DNA from: Streptomyces cyaneogriseus subsp. noncyanogenus
GTDB lineage: Bacteria; Actinomycetota; Actinomycetes; Streptomycetales; Streptomycetaceae
DNA: 64,000 bases
Direction: 5' to 3'
Assembly (NCBI RefSeq): GCF_000931445.1
Contig: NZ_CP010849.1
Location: 4,340,001 to 4,404,000 of the forward strand
Made by a program: the position numbers and the translations under genes. Below are positions 56,602 to 64,000 of this stretch, in pieces; position 1 is the stretch's first letter, and every line of letters starts with the position of its first letter. The notes under the pieces are model-generated. The model worked only from the letters and a program-made list of their open reading frames with translations. It did no database searches and was not told the DNA's origin.

Positions 56602-57522
56602 ATGCGCATTCGCGCCACCGTGGCCGCCGTCTCCGGCGCCCTGGTCCTGTCCGCCTTCGCCGTCCCGGCCGCCCAGGCCGCCGACGACTCGAGGGCCAAG
56701 GCCCCGGCGGACGTCGCCGCCGCCGTCGAGGCCGCCCGCTCCGCCGGGAACGGCACGTCGGCCTTCGCCGCCGGCGCCGAGGGGGAGCCGCGGCCCCTGG
56801 CCGTCTCCTTCTCCAACGTCAAGATCAACAACGGCAAGAACATCGTCGTCGGCACCACCAACGTGGTGAAGGCCCCGGTCACCTACACCCTGACCCACGC
56901 CGCCGACGTCGACATCAAGGCCGCCGACTTCTTCACCGGTGTCGACCTGTACCGGGGCGCCAACTGGGAGGAAGCGGAGTTCGGCATGAGCTCCGAGGAC
57001 GCGGTCTGCACCGCCTCCTCCGCGACCGTCGCCTCCTGCAAGACCACCGTGGAGATCGACCCGCTGTGGCTGCTCAACGAGGACGCCGGCGCCTGGAAGG
57101 CCGCCGCCTACGCGGTGGCCTTCAACGGTGAGGACATGGAGGACCCGAACCCGGAGAACATCGGCGTCGCCGTGAAGGACCCGGCCGGCTCCTTCAAGCT
57201 CCAGCGCTTCTCCCGGCTGACGGTCAACGCCTCGCCCGAGCCGGTGAAGAAGGGCAAGACCATCACGGTCACCGGCAAGCTCTCCCGCGCTAGCTGGGAC
57301 GACAACAAGTACTACGGCTACACCAAGCAGTCGGTGAAGCTCCAGTTCTGCAAGAAGGGCTCCACCACCTACACCACCCTCAAGACCATCAAGACGGACA
57401 TGAAGGGCAACCTGAGCACCACCGTCACGGCCGGTTCCGACGGCTATTTCCGCTACGCCTTCGCCGGCACCGCGACCACCCCGGCGGTCAACTCCACGGC
57501 CGACTTCATCGACGTGAAGTAA
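56602..57522 (+). CDS. Secreted protein with a C-terminal Ig-like domain
   Basis: The 306-residue protein has a Sec signal peptide (MRIRATVAAVSGALVLSAFAVPAAQA, cleavage near 26). A beta-rich middle domain (LAVSFSNVKINNGKNIVVGTTNVVKAPVTYTLTH) has two Cys residues (AVCTAS, ASCKTT) likely disulfide-bonded. A C-terminal Ig/Big-like domain (about 205-306) shows SRLTVNASPEPVKKGKTITVTGKLSRASW and ends FRYAFAGTATTPAVNSTADFIDVK. No catalytic motif is seen. It probably has an extracellular structural or binding role; relatives are common in Streptomyces. The ATG follows GGGGA. Confidence 0.85.
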   Translation: MRIRATVAAVSGALVLSAFAVPAAQAADDSRAKAPADVAAAVEAARSAGNGTSAFAAGAEGEPRPLAVSFSNVKINNGKNIVVGTTNVVKAPVTYTLTHAADVDIKAADFFTGVDLYRGANWEEAEFGMSSEDAVCTASSATVASCKTTVEIDPLWLLNEDAGAWKAAAYAVAFNGEDMEDPNPENIGVAVKDPAGSFKLQRFSRLTVNASPEPVKKGKTITVTGKLSRASWDDNKYYGYTKQSVKLQFCKKGSTTYTTLKTIKTDMKGNLSTTVTAGSDGYFRYAFAGTATTPAVNSTADFIDVK

Positions 57523-57534
57523 CCCCCGGCCCCC

Positions 57535-59928
57535 TCACGCCGGAACGCGGCGGCCGACCCACCTCCACAGCACCTCAAGGACGGCCGCCGCCACCGCCGC
57601 GATCCCGACCGCGATCCACGGCATCGTGACGCCCACCAGCTTCAGCGCGAAGAAGTCCTGGAGCCAGGGGACCACCAGCACCACCAGGAACGCGCCGCCC
57701 ATCGCCGCCACCAGGGCGATCCGCCACCACGTGTAGGGGCGGGCGATGATCGCCAGTACCCACAGGGAGATCAGGAAGAGCGTGAGCGTCGCCGCGCTGG
57801 TCTCCGCGTCCAGGGCGCCCGGCCCCTCGTAGAAGTGCCGGGCCGCGAGGTACGTCCCGAAGGTGGCCGCCGCGGCCAGCACCCCGCCCGGGATCGCGTA
57901 CCGCATCACCCGCCGTACGAAGTGGGGCCGGGCCCGTTCCTTGTTGGGGGCGAGGGCGAGGAAGAACGCGGGGACGCCGATGGTCAGCGTCGACAGCAGG
58001 GTCAGATGGCGGGGCAGGAACGGGTACTCCACCTGCCAGCACACCACCAGGATCGCCAGCAGCACCGAGTACACCGTCTTGACCAGGAACAGGGTCGCGA
58101 CCCGGGTGATGTTGCCGATGACCCGCCGGCCCTCCGCGACCACCGCGGGCAGGGTGGCGAAGCTGTTGTTGAGGAGCACGATCTGGGCGACCGCCCGGGT
58201 GGCCTCGGAGCCCGAGCCCATCGCCACCCCGATGTCGGCGTCCTTCAGCGCCAGGACGTCGTTCACACCGTCGCCGGTCATCGCGACCGTGTGCCCGCGG
58301 GACTGCAACGCGCCCACCATGTCCCGCTTCTGCTGCGGGCCGACCCGCCCGAACACCGTGCCCTCGTCGAGCGCCTCCGCCATGCCGTCCCGGTCCGGGG
58401 GCAGCCGCCGGGCGTCGACGGTGGTGCCGCTCAGCCCCAGCTTGGCGGCGACCGCCCCGACCGAGACCGCGTTGTCGCCGGAGATGACCTTGGCGGCCAC
58501 GTTCTGGTCGGCGAAGTAGCGCAGGGTGTCGGCGGCGTCGGGCCGCAGCCGCTGCTCCAGCACCACCAGCGCGGCCGGCTCGGCACCCTCGGCGACGCGC
58601 GGATCGTCCAGGTCCCGGGCGGCGCGGGCGAGGAGCAGCACCCGCAGCCCCCGCTCGTTGAGCCGGTCGGTCTCGGCCAGGGCCGGATCGTCGTCGGGCA
58701 GCAGCACGTCGGGCGCGCCCAGCAGCCACGTACTGGACTCCCCGTCGCCCTCGCTGAAGGAGGCGCCGCTGTACTTGCGGGCGGAGGAGAAGGGCAGCGA
58801 CTCGGTGCAGCGCCACTCCTCGCTGTCCGGGTAGGCGTCGATGATCGCCTGGAGTGAGGCGTTGGGGCGCGGATCGGACTCGCCGAGCGCGCCGAGCACC
58901 TGCCGTACGTAGGGCTCCTCGGCCCCGTTCAGCAGGCGCAGCTCGGTGACGTCCATGCCGCCCTCGGTCAGCGTGCCCGTCTTGTCCAGGCACACCGTGT
59001 CGACGCGGGCGAGGCCCTCGATGGCGGGCAGCTCCTGCACCAGGCACTGCTTGCGGCCCAGCCGGATCACACCGATCGCGAAGGCCACGGAGGTGAGCAG
59101 GACGAGCCCTTCCGGCACCATCGGCACGATGCCGCCGACCGTGCGGGCGATGGAGTCCTTGAGGTCGTTGTCCTTGACGACGAGCTGGCTGATGATCAGC
59201 CCGATCGCCGTCGGGACCATCATCCACGTGACGTACTTGAGGATCGTGGAGATGCCCGAGCGCAGCTCGGAGTGGACGAGGGTGAAGCGCGACGCCTCCT
59301 CGGCGAGCTGCGCGGCGTACGCCTCGCGCCCCACCTTGGTCGCCCGGAACGCCCCGCCGCCCGCCACGACGAAGCTGCCGGACATGACCGGATCCCCCCG
59401 CCGCTTGACGACGGGATCGGCCTCACCGGTGAGCAGCGACTCGTCGATCTCCAGCCCGTCGGTCTCGACGCACACCCCGTCGACGACGACCTTGTCCCCG
59501 GGCCCGATCTCGATGACGTCGTCCAGCACGATCTCCGAGGTGCCGACCTCGGCGGCCACCCCGTCCCGGCGCACGGTCGGCCGCACCTCGCCGATCAGCG
59601 CGAGCGAGTCGAGGGTCTTCTTCGCCCGCCACTCCTGGATGATGCCGATCCCGGTGTTGGCGAGGATCACGAAGCCGAACAGGCTGTCCTGGATCGGTGC
59701 GACGATCAGCATGATCACCCACAGCACGCCGATGATCGCGTTGAAGCGGGTGAAGACATTGGCGCGGACGATGTCGACGGTGGAGCGGCTGCTGCGCACC
59801 GGCACGTCGTTGACCTGCCCGCGCGCCACCCGCTCGGCGACCTGCGCGGCGGTCAGCCCGGCCGCCCGCGACGGCAGCGGCACGGGATGCACAGGGTCGA
59901 GTCCGGCGCCCGCGTCTATGTGCGTCAT
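57535..59928 (-). CDS. CtpE-type cation P-type ATPase (likely calcium)
   Basis: This 797-residue P-type ATPase closely follows mycobacterial CtpE in order and motifs: VAERVARGQVNDVPVRSSRSTVDIVRANVFTRFNAI at the start, the TGEADPV actuator loop (LLTGEADPVVKR), the phosphorylation site VCLDKTGTLTEGGM, KVISGDNAVSVGAVA and the hinge MTGDGVNDVLALKDADIGVAMGSGSEATRAVA. The membrane helix before the phosphorylation site reads VPMVPEGLVLLTSVAFAIGV, with the PEGL form typical of this subgroup. CtpE is reported to import calcium and affect the cell surface. It is convergent with the secreted protein gene, with 12 bases between stops. Confidence 0.92.
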   Translation of the reverse strand: MTHIDAGAGLDPVHPVPLPSRAAGLTAAQVAERVARGQVNDVPVRSSRSTVDIVRANVFTRFNAIIGVLWVIMLIVAPIQDSLFGFVILANTGIGIIQEWRAKKTLDSLALIGEVRPTVRRDGVAAEVGTSEIVLDDVIEIGPGDKVVVDGVCVETDGLEIDESLLTGEADPVVKRRGDPVMSGSFVVAGGGAFRATKVGREAYAAQLAEEASRFTLVHSELRSGISTILKYVTWMMVPTAIGLIISQLVVKDNDLKDSIARTVGGIVPMVPEGLVLLTSVAFAIGVIRLGRKQCLVQELPAIEGLARVDTVCLDKTGTLTEGGMDVTELRLLNGAEEPYVRQVLGALGESDPRPNASLQAIIDAYPDSEEWRCTESLPFSSARKYSGASFSEGDGESSTWLLGAPDVLLPDDDPALAETDRLNERGLRVLLLARAARDLDDPRVAEGAEPAALVVLEQRLRPDAADTLRYFADQNVAAKVISGDNAVSVGAVAAKLGLSGTTVDARRLPPDRDGMAEALDEGTVFGRVGPQQKRDMVGALQSRGHTVAMTGDGVNDVLALKDADIGVAMGSGSEATRAVAQIVLLNNSFATLPAVVAEGRRVIGNITRVATLFLVKTVYSVLLAILVVCWQVEYPFLPRHLTLLSTLTIGVPAFFLALAPNKERARPHFVRRVMRYAIPGGVLAAAATFGTYLAARHFYEGPGALDAETSAATLTLFLISLWVLAIIARPYTWWRIALVAAMGGAFLVVLVVPWLQDFFALKLVGVTMPWIAVGIAAVAAAVLEVLWRWVGRRVPA

Positions 59929-60214
59929 GCATTCGACGGTACGTGCGGATGTACGCCTTCACCCCCCGAATGCCGGGAAGATCCGACCTGGGGAGGAGAG
60001 GCACGCCGCGAGCGTGATGCCGTGGTGCTGCCCGCGCTCCCCGCCGTAGCACCGGGGAGGGCCGTGGCTACTGCGGGAGATCCTCGGAGCCGGGACGGAG
60101 ATCGAGGATCCAACAGCGCTCGGTCCGCCCGGACACCGGCGCGGCGTCCTGGCGCGCGTCCGACGGGGGCGGCCTTCCTTGCACCGGCGATCCGGCTCCT
60201 CTTACGTTGCGCTC

Positions 60215-60727
60215 ATGGGTCTCTTCGACAGGCTGACCGGAACCAAGCGCCCCGCCGACGGTGTCGCCCCGCGAACCGCCGCCGAGGTGCACGCGGCTCT
60301 GCTCGGCCTCAACCGCCCCGATGTCCCGTACGTCGTCCGGGACGGCCACGAGGAAGGCGCCGACCTGGTCGCCGAGTGGCGCATCCTGGACCCCGCCTGG
60401 CAGACCTTCTTCGTCCGGACCCAGGTCAGTCGGGTGTTCCAGGTCCGTATGCGGCTGGTGCCGGACAAGCGCGAAGTCCGGTCCCTCGACCAGGAGTACG
60501 AGGTCACGTGGGTCGGCGGCACTCCCAGGCTGGCCATCGCCGCGGAGGCCCAGCGGGGCCAGGCGCAGACGGTGTCGAAGCGCTGGACGCTCGGCGCGAG
60601 CGAGGACGGCGGCCTGGAAGCGGCCGAGACGTTCCGCTTCGACAGCTCCGATTTGAAGAACCCCCTGCAAGACACGGTCCTCGGCGCCGGGTGGACCTGG
60701 CGCGGGGTCATCACCGGCAAGCTGTGA
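60215..60727 (+). CDS. Hypothetical cytoplasmic protein (170 aa)
   Basis: The protein begins MGLFDRLTGTKRPADGVAPRTAAEVHAALLGLNRPDVPYVVRDG. It continues as a beta-rich domain (ADLVAEWRILDPAWQTFFVRTQVSRVFQVRMRLVPDKREVRSLDQEYEVTWVGG). I do not recognise a named family; a lipocalin-like or PH-like small-ligand fold is possible but not shown. It has no signal peptide and no cysteine. ATG 60215 is chosen over an in-frame one at 60179 because relatives of such proteins begin MGLFDRL. A weak hairpin (60732-60749) follows. Confidence 0.75.
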   Translation: MGLFDRLTGTKRPADGVAPRTAAEVHAALLGLNRPDVPYVVRDGHEEGADLVAEWRILDPAWQTFFVRTQVSRVFQVRMRLVPDKREVRSLDQEYEVTWVGGTPRLAIAAEAQRGQAQTVSKRWTLGASEDGGLEAAETFRFDSSDLKNPLQDTVLGAGWTWRGVITGKL

Positions 60728-60932
60728 ACGCGGCGGGACCACTCCCGCCCGCCCCTTGCCCGTCCGGTGCGCCACGGGCCGCGGACTCGGACCTTCGTCG
60801 CCGGAGCGCAGCAGGCCCAGGGTGCTGTGCGCGGCCACCGGCCAGGGTCAACCGGTGGGTGGTCCTTGATCTTCCGGTCCTTGCTCTGCCGCCCCGGCGC
60901 CGGTCACGCCGCGGGCCCGGGGAGCCGGCCGC

Positions 60933-61226
60933 TCATTCGGCGGAACCCGGCCGCGGCGTCTCCGTAGACCGTGCGGGCGCGTCCTCCGCCGCCCGCTTGA
61001 TCGCCGCGTCCCTCCTGCGGACGTACCAGATGCCGATGAGGCCCAGTCCGCCGCCCGCCAGGCAGGTCCACAGCCACCAGGTGTGGCCGTGGTCGGCGAA
61101 CCAGCCGTAGAAGGGCAGCTGCACCAGGAAGAGGACGAACCATACGAGGGTGCCGCCAACGGTGGTGGCGACCACGGGGCCCTCCAGGGGCTCCGGCGCC
61201 TCGTGCTTGGGGGTCCACTTCGCCAT
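60933..61226 (-). CDS. DUF2530 small membrane protein
   Basis: The 97-residue protein has two membrane helices (about 24-43, GGTLVWFVLFLVQLPFYGWF, and about 49-67, TWWLWTCLAGGGLGLIGIWYV), with the DUF2530 aromatic signature GHTWWLWTCLAGGGLG. The tail is charged. The function is unknown. It is convergent to the gene at 60215 and divergent from the NCS2 permease. In several actinobacteria DUF2530 genes lie next to NCS2 permeases, as here. Confidence 0.88.
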   Translation of the reverse strand: MAKWTPKHEAPEPLEGPVVATTVGGTLVWFVLFLVQLPFYGWFADHGHTWWLWTCLAGGGLGLIGIWYVRRRDAAIKRAAEDAPARSTETPRPGSAE

Positions 61227-61427
61227 GCGCACAGCTTACGAGGCCGTGCGACGGGCGCCGGGGGAGACCGGGGCCGCGGGATCCGCTGGGGCGTTCTCAG
61301 GGGTCTACGCGCGGAGATGGCGCTATCGCGGTCGTACGTTCATACTGAAACCGTTTGTCTTTGTCCACTTACATTCGTAGAAAACACCAAGAGGCCGTGG
61401 GGGAGTCTCCTGGTGATGAGGTCCCGC

Positions 61428-62879
61428 ATGTCCACCTCGGCCACCGCCCAGGTCCCCGCGCCTGACCAGCCGGAGGACCGGCCCCCCCACGGGGCGCTCG
61501 ACCGCTACTTCAAGATCTCCGAGCGCGGCAGCACCGTCGCCCGCGAGATCCGCGGCGGTCTCGCCACCTTCTTCGCGATGGCCTACATCATCGTGCTGAA
61601 CCCGATCATCCTCGGCAGCGCGAAGGACATGTACGGCCACCAGCTCGACAACGGCCAGCTGGTCACCGCGACCGCCCTGACCGCGGCGTTCACCACGCTG
61701 CTGATGGGTGTCCTCGGCAATGTGCCGATCGCGCTCGCCGCCGGTCTAGGTGTGAACTCGGTCGTCGCGCTCCAGCTCGCCCCGCGCATGTCCTGGCCGG
61801 ACGCCATGGGCATGGTGGTGCTGGCCGGCTTCGTGGTGATGCTGCTGGTCGCCACCGGGCTGCGCGAGCGTGTCATGAACGCCGTGCCCTACGGCCTGCG
61901 CAAGGCCATCTCCATCGGCATCGGCCTGTTCATCATGCTGATCGGCCTGGTCGACTCCGGCTTCGTCTCCCGTATGCCGGACGCCGCCCACACCACCGTC
62001 CCGCTCCAGCTCGGCGCGGACGGCCACCTCAACGGCTGGCCGGTGCTGGTCTTCGTCCTCGGCGCGCTGCTCACCCTCGCGCTGATCGTGCGCAAGGTGC
62101 CCGGCGCCATCCTCGTCTCGATCGTCGTCATGACGGTCGTGGCCGTCGTCATCCACGCGGTCGCCAAGGTGCCGTCCTGGGGCCTGACCACCCCGAAGTG
62201 GCCCGGCAACCCGGTCTCCACCCCGGACTTCGGCCTGGTCGGCCAGGTCAGCCTGTTCGGCGGCTTCGAGAAGGTCGGTGTGCTCACCGGCGTCCTGTTC
62301 GTCTTCACCGTCCTGCTGTCCTGCTTCTTCGACGCCATGGGCACGATCATGGGCGTCAGCGACGAGGCGAAGCTGACCGACGCCCAGGGCCAGATGCCCG
62401 GCATCAACAAGGTGCTGCTCATCGACGGTGTCGCCGTCGCCGCCGGCGGTGCCAGCTCCGCGTCTGCCACCACCTGCTTCGTGGAGTCCACGGCCGGCGT
62501 CGGCGAGGGTGCCCGCACCGGCCTCGCGAACGTGGTCACCGGCGCGCTGTTCGCCGTGGCCCTCTTCCTGACGCCGATCGCCACCATGGTCCCGTCCCAG
62601 GCGGCCACCCCGGCGCTGCTCGCGGTCGGCTTCCTGATCCTGTCGAACTCCATCAAGGAGATCGACTGGGCCGACTACACGATCGCCATCCCGGCCTTCG
62701 TGACGATGCTGATGATGCCGTTCACCTACTCGATCACCAACGGCATCGGCATGGGCTTCATCACCTTCTCGGTGCTGCGCCTGGCGGCCGGGCGGGGCCG
62801 CGAGGTCCCGGCGGCGATGTACGTGGTGTCGGCGGTGTTCGCCTTCTACTGGCTGATGCCGGCCCTGGGGCTCACCTGA
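61428..62879 (+). CDS. NCS2-family purine permease
   Basis: This 483-residue membrane protein of about 13 helices belongs to the AzgA/GhxP-AdeP branch of NCS2 transporters. It shows YFKISERGSTVAREIRGGLATFFAMAYIIVLNPIIL, ALAAGLGVNSVVAL, FDAMGTIMGVSDEAKLTD and the signature GASSASATTCFVESTAGVGEGARTGLANVVTG. Hypoxanthine, guanine or adenine uptake with protons is the likely role. ATG 61428 is preferred (GAGG six bases upstream) over ATG 61416. Its 3' end overlaps the RHH gene tail-to-tail by 34 bases. Confidence 0.93.
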   Translation: MSTSATAQVPAPDQPEDRPPHGALDRYFKISERGSTVAREIRGGLATFFAMAYIIVLNPIILGSAKDMYGHQLDNGQLVTATALTAAFTTLLMGVLGNVPIALAAGLGVNSVVALQLAPRMSWPDAMGMVVLAGFVVMLLVATGLRERVMNAVPYGLRKAISIGIGLFIMLIGLVDSGFVSRMPDAAHTTVPLQLGADGHLNGWPVLVFVLGALLTLALIVRKVPGAILVSIVVMTVVAVVIHAVAKVPSWGLTTPKWPGNPVSTPDFGLVGQVSLFGGFEKVGVLTGVLFVFTVLLSCFFDAMGTIMGVSDEAKLTDAQGQMPGINKVLLIDGVAVAAGGASSASATTCFVESTAGVGEGARTGLANVVTGALFAVALFLTPIATMVPSQAATPALLAVGFLILSNSIKEIDWADYTIAIPAFVTMLMMPFTYSITNGIGMGFITFSVLRLAAGRGREVPAAMYVVSAVFAFYWLMPALGLT

Positions 62880-63118
62880 GCGCCTGAGCCGGGCCGCTGG
62901 GGTCGGATGACCCCGTAGAAGCGCTCCGTCTCCTCGACGGCGGCCTCGAACCGCTCGTCGAAATCGCTGCGAATGAGCGTCCGGACGACATAGTCCTGGA
63001 CGCTCATTCCTCTTCTGGCCGCCTGGTGCCGGAGCCGTTCGAGCAGCTCCCCGTCTATCCGCAGGCTGAGCACGCTGGTCCCCATGGGGACGAGGGTCGC
63101 CTCACACGACCGGGCCAT
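62846..63118 (-). CDS. Ribbon-helix-helix (CopG-like) protein
   Basis: The 90-residue protein has an RHH DNA-binding segment (VLSLRIDGELLERLRHQAARRGMSVQDYVVRTLIRSDF, about 16-53). A Glu-rich helix (DERFEAAVEETERFYG) and a short tail follow. It could be an antitoxin-type or autoregulatory repressor; no toxin gene is adjacent, as the neighbours are a permease and a MarR regulator. The start at 63118 is used, with an alternative ATG at 63085 (MGTSVLSLRI). It is divergent from the MarR gene and shares its promoter region. Confidence 0.82.
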   Translation of the reverse strand: MARSCEATLVPMGTSVLSLRIDGELLERLRHQAARRGMSVQDYVVRTLIRSDFDERFEAAVEETERFYGVIRPQRPGSGAQVSPRAGISQ

Positions 63119-63238
63119 GGGCCGGTTTCCGGAACCTGCTCACTCCTTCGAGTGACATAGGGCTTCCGTGTCCGGAGTCACGGCGGCCAAGTCCCACCCC
63201 GCTGGTATTTCGTCAGACTAATGAGTTACGCTAAAGAC

Positions 63239-63676
63239 ATGCCGGACCTCACCCATGGCGACGACGCTGCCGCCGTGAACTCTCTGCGCTCCGCCGTGAT
63301 GCGGCTGTCCCGTCGCCTCAAGCACCAACGGGTCGACGAGTCGCTCAGCCCCACCGAGATGTCGGTGCTCGGCACCCTGGCCCGCTGTGGCCGGGCCACC
63401 CCGGGCGAGCTCGCCCGCAAGGAACACGTCCAGCCGCCGTCGATGACCCGCATCGTGGCGCTGCTGGAGGCGAAGGGGCTGGTCCGTCTGGAGCCCCACC
63501 CCGAGGACCGGCGCCAGAAGGTCGTGACGCAGACCGAGCAGGCCGAGGCGATGCTCGAGGAGAGCCGCCGCAAGCGGAACGCGTTCCTGGCCTCGCTGGT
63601 GGAGGAACTCGACGAGGACGAGTGGGCGTCACTGCGCGCCGCCGCCCCCGTACTGGAGAAGCTCGCACACCTGTAA
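63239..63676 (+). CDS. MarR-family regulator
   Basis: The 145-residue winged-helix regulator has the MarR core LRSAVMRLSRRLKHQRVDESLSPTEMSVLGTLARCGRATPGELARKEHVQPPSMTRIVALLEAKGLVRLEPHPEDRRQKVVTQTEQAEAML, with the wing at PHPEDRRQK. The gene is 26 bases ahead of an MFS transporter on the same strand, so it very likely regulates that exporter. The start may be ATG 63239 or an in-frame ATG 63221; little ribosome site is visible for either, suggesting a leaderless or short-leader transcript. Confidence 0.92.
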   Translation: MPDLTHGDDAAAVNSLRSAVMRLSRRLKHQRVDESLSPTEMSVLGTLARCGRATPGELARKEHVQPPSMTRIVALLEAKGLVRLEPHPEDRRQKVVTQTEQAEAMLEESRRKRNAFLASLVEELDEDEWASLRAAAPVLEKLAHL

Positions 63677-63702
63677 CGCGCGATCCCGAGGAGGCGACCC
63701 TT

Positions 63703-64000
63703 TTGAGTACGGGACCCGGAGCAGCTTCCGCCCCCGCACCCCGCACCCACGACACCCCCCGCAAGACGTCGATGTTCTCCTCCTTGAAGGTCAGGAACTA
63801 CCGCCTGTTCTTCCTGGGGCAGGTCGTCTCCAACATCGGTACCTGGATGCAGCGCATCGCCCAGGACTGGCTGGTGCTCTCGCTCACCGGTTCCTCCGCC
63901 GCCGTCGGCATCACCACGGCCCTGCAGTTCCTGCCGATGCTGCTCTTCGGCCTGTACGGCGGTGTCCTCGTCGACCGCCTGCGCAAGCGCCCCGCCCTGC
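63703..64000 (+). CDS. MFS transporter, partial (cut by window end)
   Basis: Only the first 99 codons are present. After a 25-residue cytoplasmic start (STGPGAASAPAPRTHDTPRKTS), the sequence MFSSLKVRNYRLFFLGQVVSNIGTWMQRIAQDWLVLSLTGSSAAVGITTALQFLPMLLFGLYGGVLVDRLRKR shows the first two helices and the inter-helix MFS loop. It resembles the MFS group with DHA3-like N-termini (multidrug or macrolide-type exporters). The start is TTG 63703, with GGAGG about nine bases upstream. It follows the MarR gene in an operon. Confidence 0.9.
   Translation, partial: MSTGPGAASAPAPRTHDTPRKTSMFSSLKVRNYRLFFLGQVVSNIGTWMQRIAQDWLVLSLTGSSAAVGITTALQFLPMLLFGLYGGVLVDRLRKRPAL

Noticed and set aside
62846..63676. Toxin-antitoxin module (RHH plus neighbour)
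   Set aside because: The neighbours are an NCS2 permease and a MarR regulator; no toxin-sized partner gene overlaps or adjoins the RHH gene.

Overview
The window reads as a core-chromosome stretch of a Streptomyces. GC is very high, third codon positions are almost always G or C, GTG and TTG starts are common, and actinobacterial hallmarks are present: DUF397 and DUF5753 proteins, a futalosine-route menaquinone pair, a solitary second groEL under a CIRCE element, DasR-type boxes, and XPB with its actinobacterial partner gene. From memory (not checked) the order resembles the S. coelicolor chromosome around cdgB, nagKA and groEL2. I see no prophage, integrase, transposase, CRISPR array, rRNA, tRNA or biosynthetic gene cluster.

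Layout. 0-5 kb: terD, the ribosome-rescue hydrolase arfB, an acetyltransferase remnant, a flavin reductase, the diguanylate cyclase gene cdgB and a membrane-anchored carbohydrate-binding protein. 5-10 kb: amino-sugar use, with a PfkB kinase, nagA and nagK, two DasR-like boxes, and a divergent solute-binding lipoprotein. 10-14 kb: otsB, otsA and gpgS (trehalose and glucosylglycerate). 14-16 kb: a SAM-I riboswitch, a threonine-synthase-like PLP enzyme and a sulfur-carrier protein, best read as the metM-metO homocysteine pathway. 16-20 kb: a cold-shock gene, CIRCE-controlled groEL2 and an Old Yellow Enzyme. 20-22 kb: an Xre regulator with a DUF2975 membrane protein, and an AhpD-like protein. 22-26 kb: MurNAc salvage (PTS EIIBC, murQ, RpiR regulator). 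26-32 kb: small unknown genes, a DinB-GNAT fusion, an AraC regulator, an HD protein, a WhiJ-type trio (ATPase, DUF5753 HTH, DUF397), a mycothiol-dependent-isomerase-like protein and cutC.

32-42.6 kb: nucleic-acid machinery, with HelD, XPB helicase and an 846-residue XPB-associated WYL protein. Between the last two sit a YqhA-IstB fusion and two tiny secreted peptides. 42.6-46.7 kb: a ferric-siderophore ABC importer behind an iron box. 46.8-50.5 kb: a HAD hydrolase, a small membrane protein, a cold-shock protein, mqnD and mqnB, and a DUF2771 lipoprotein. 50.5-64 kb: an MFS transporter, DUF3027, a 1039-residue sacsin-type ATPase, a secreted protein, a CtpE-type P-type ATPase, a DUF2530 protein, an NCS2 purine permease, an RHH protein, and a MarR-MFS pair cut by the window end.

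The genes connect in three visible ways. Cell-wall and chitin sugars are handled by nagKA and by the murQ-PTS cluster. Methionine supply is tied to SAM through the riboswitch before metM. Stress and development functions (cdgB, trehalose, groEL2, cold-shock proteins, WhiJ-type trio) are interspersed. Strong hairpins close most convergent gene pairs. The best candidates for new biology are the YqhA-IstB fusion, the tandem secreted micro-peptides, the Xre-DUF2975 operator array and the DasR-like direct repeat before cutC.
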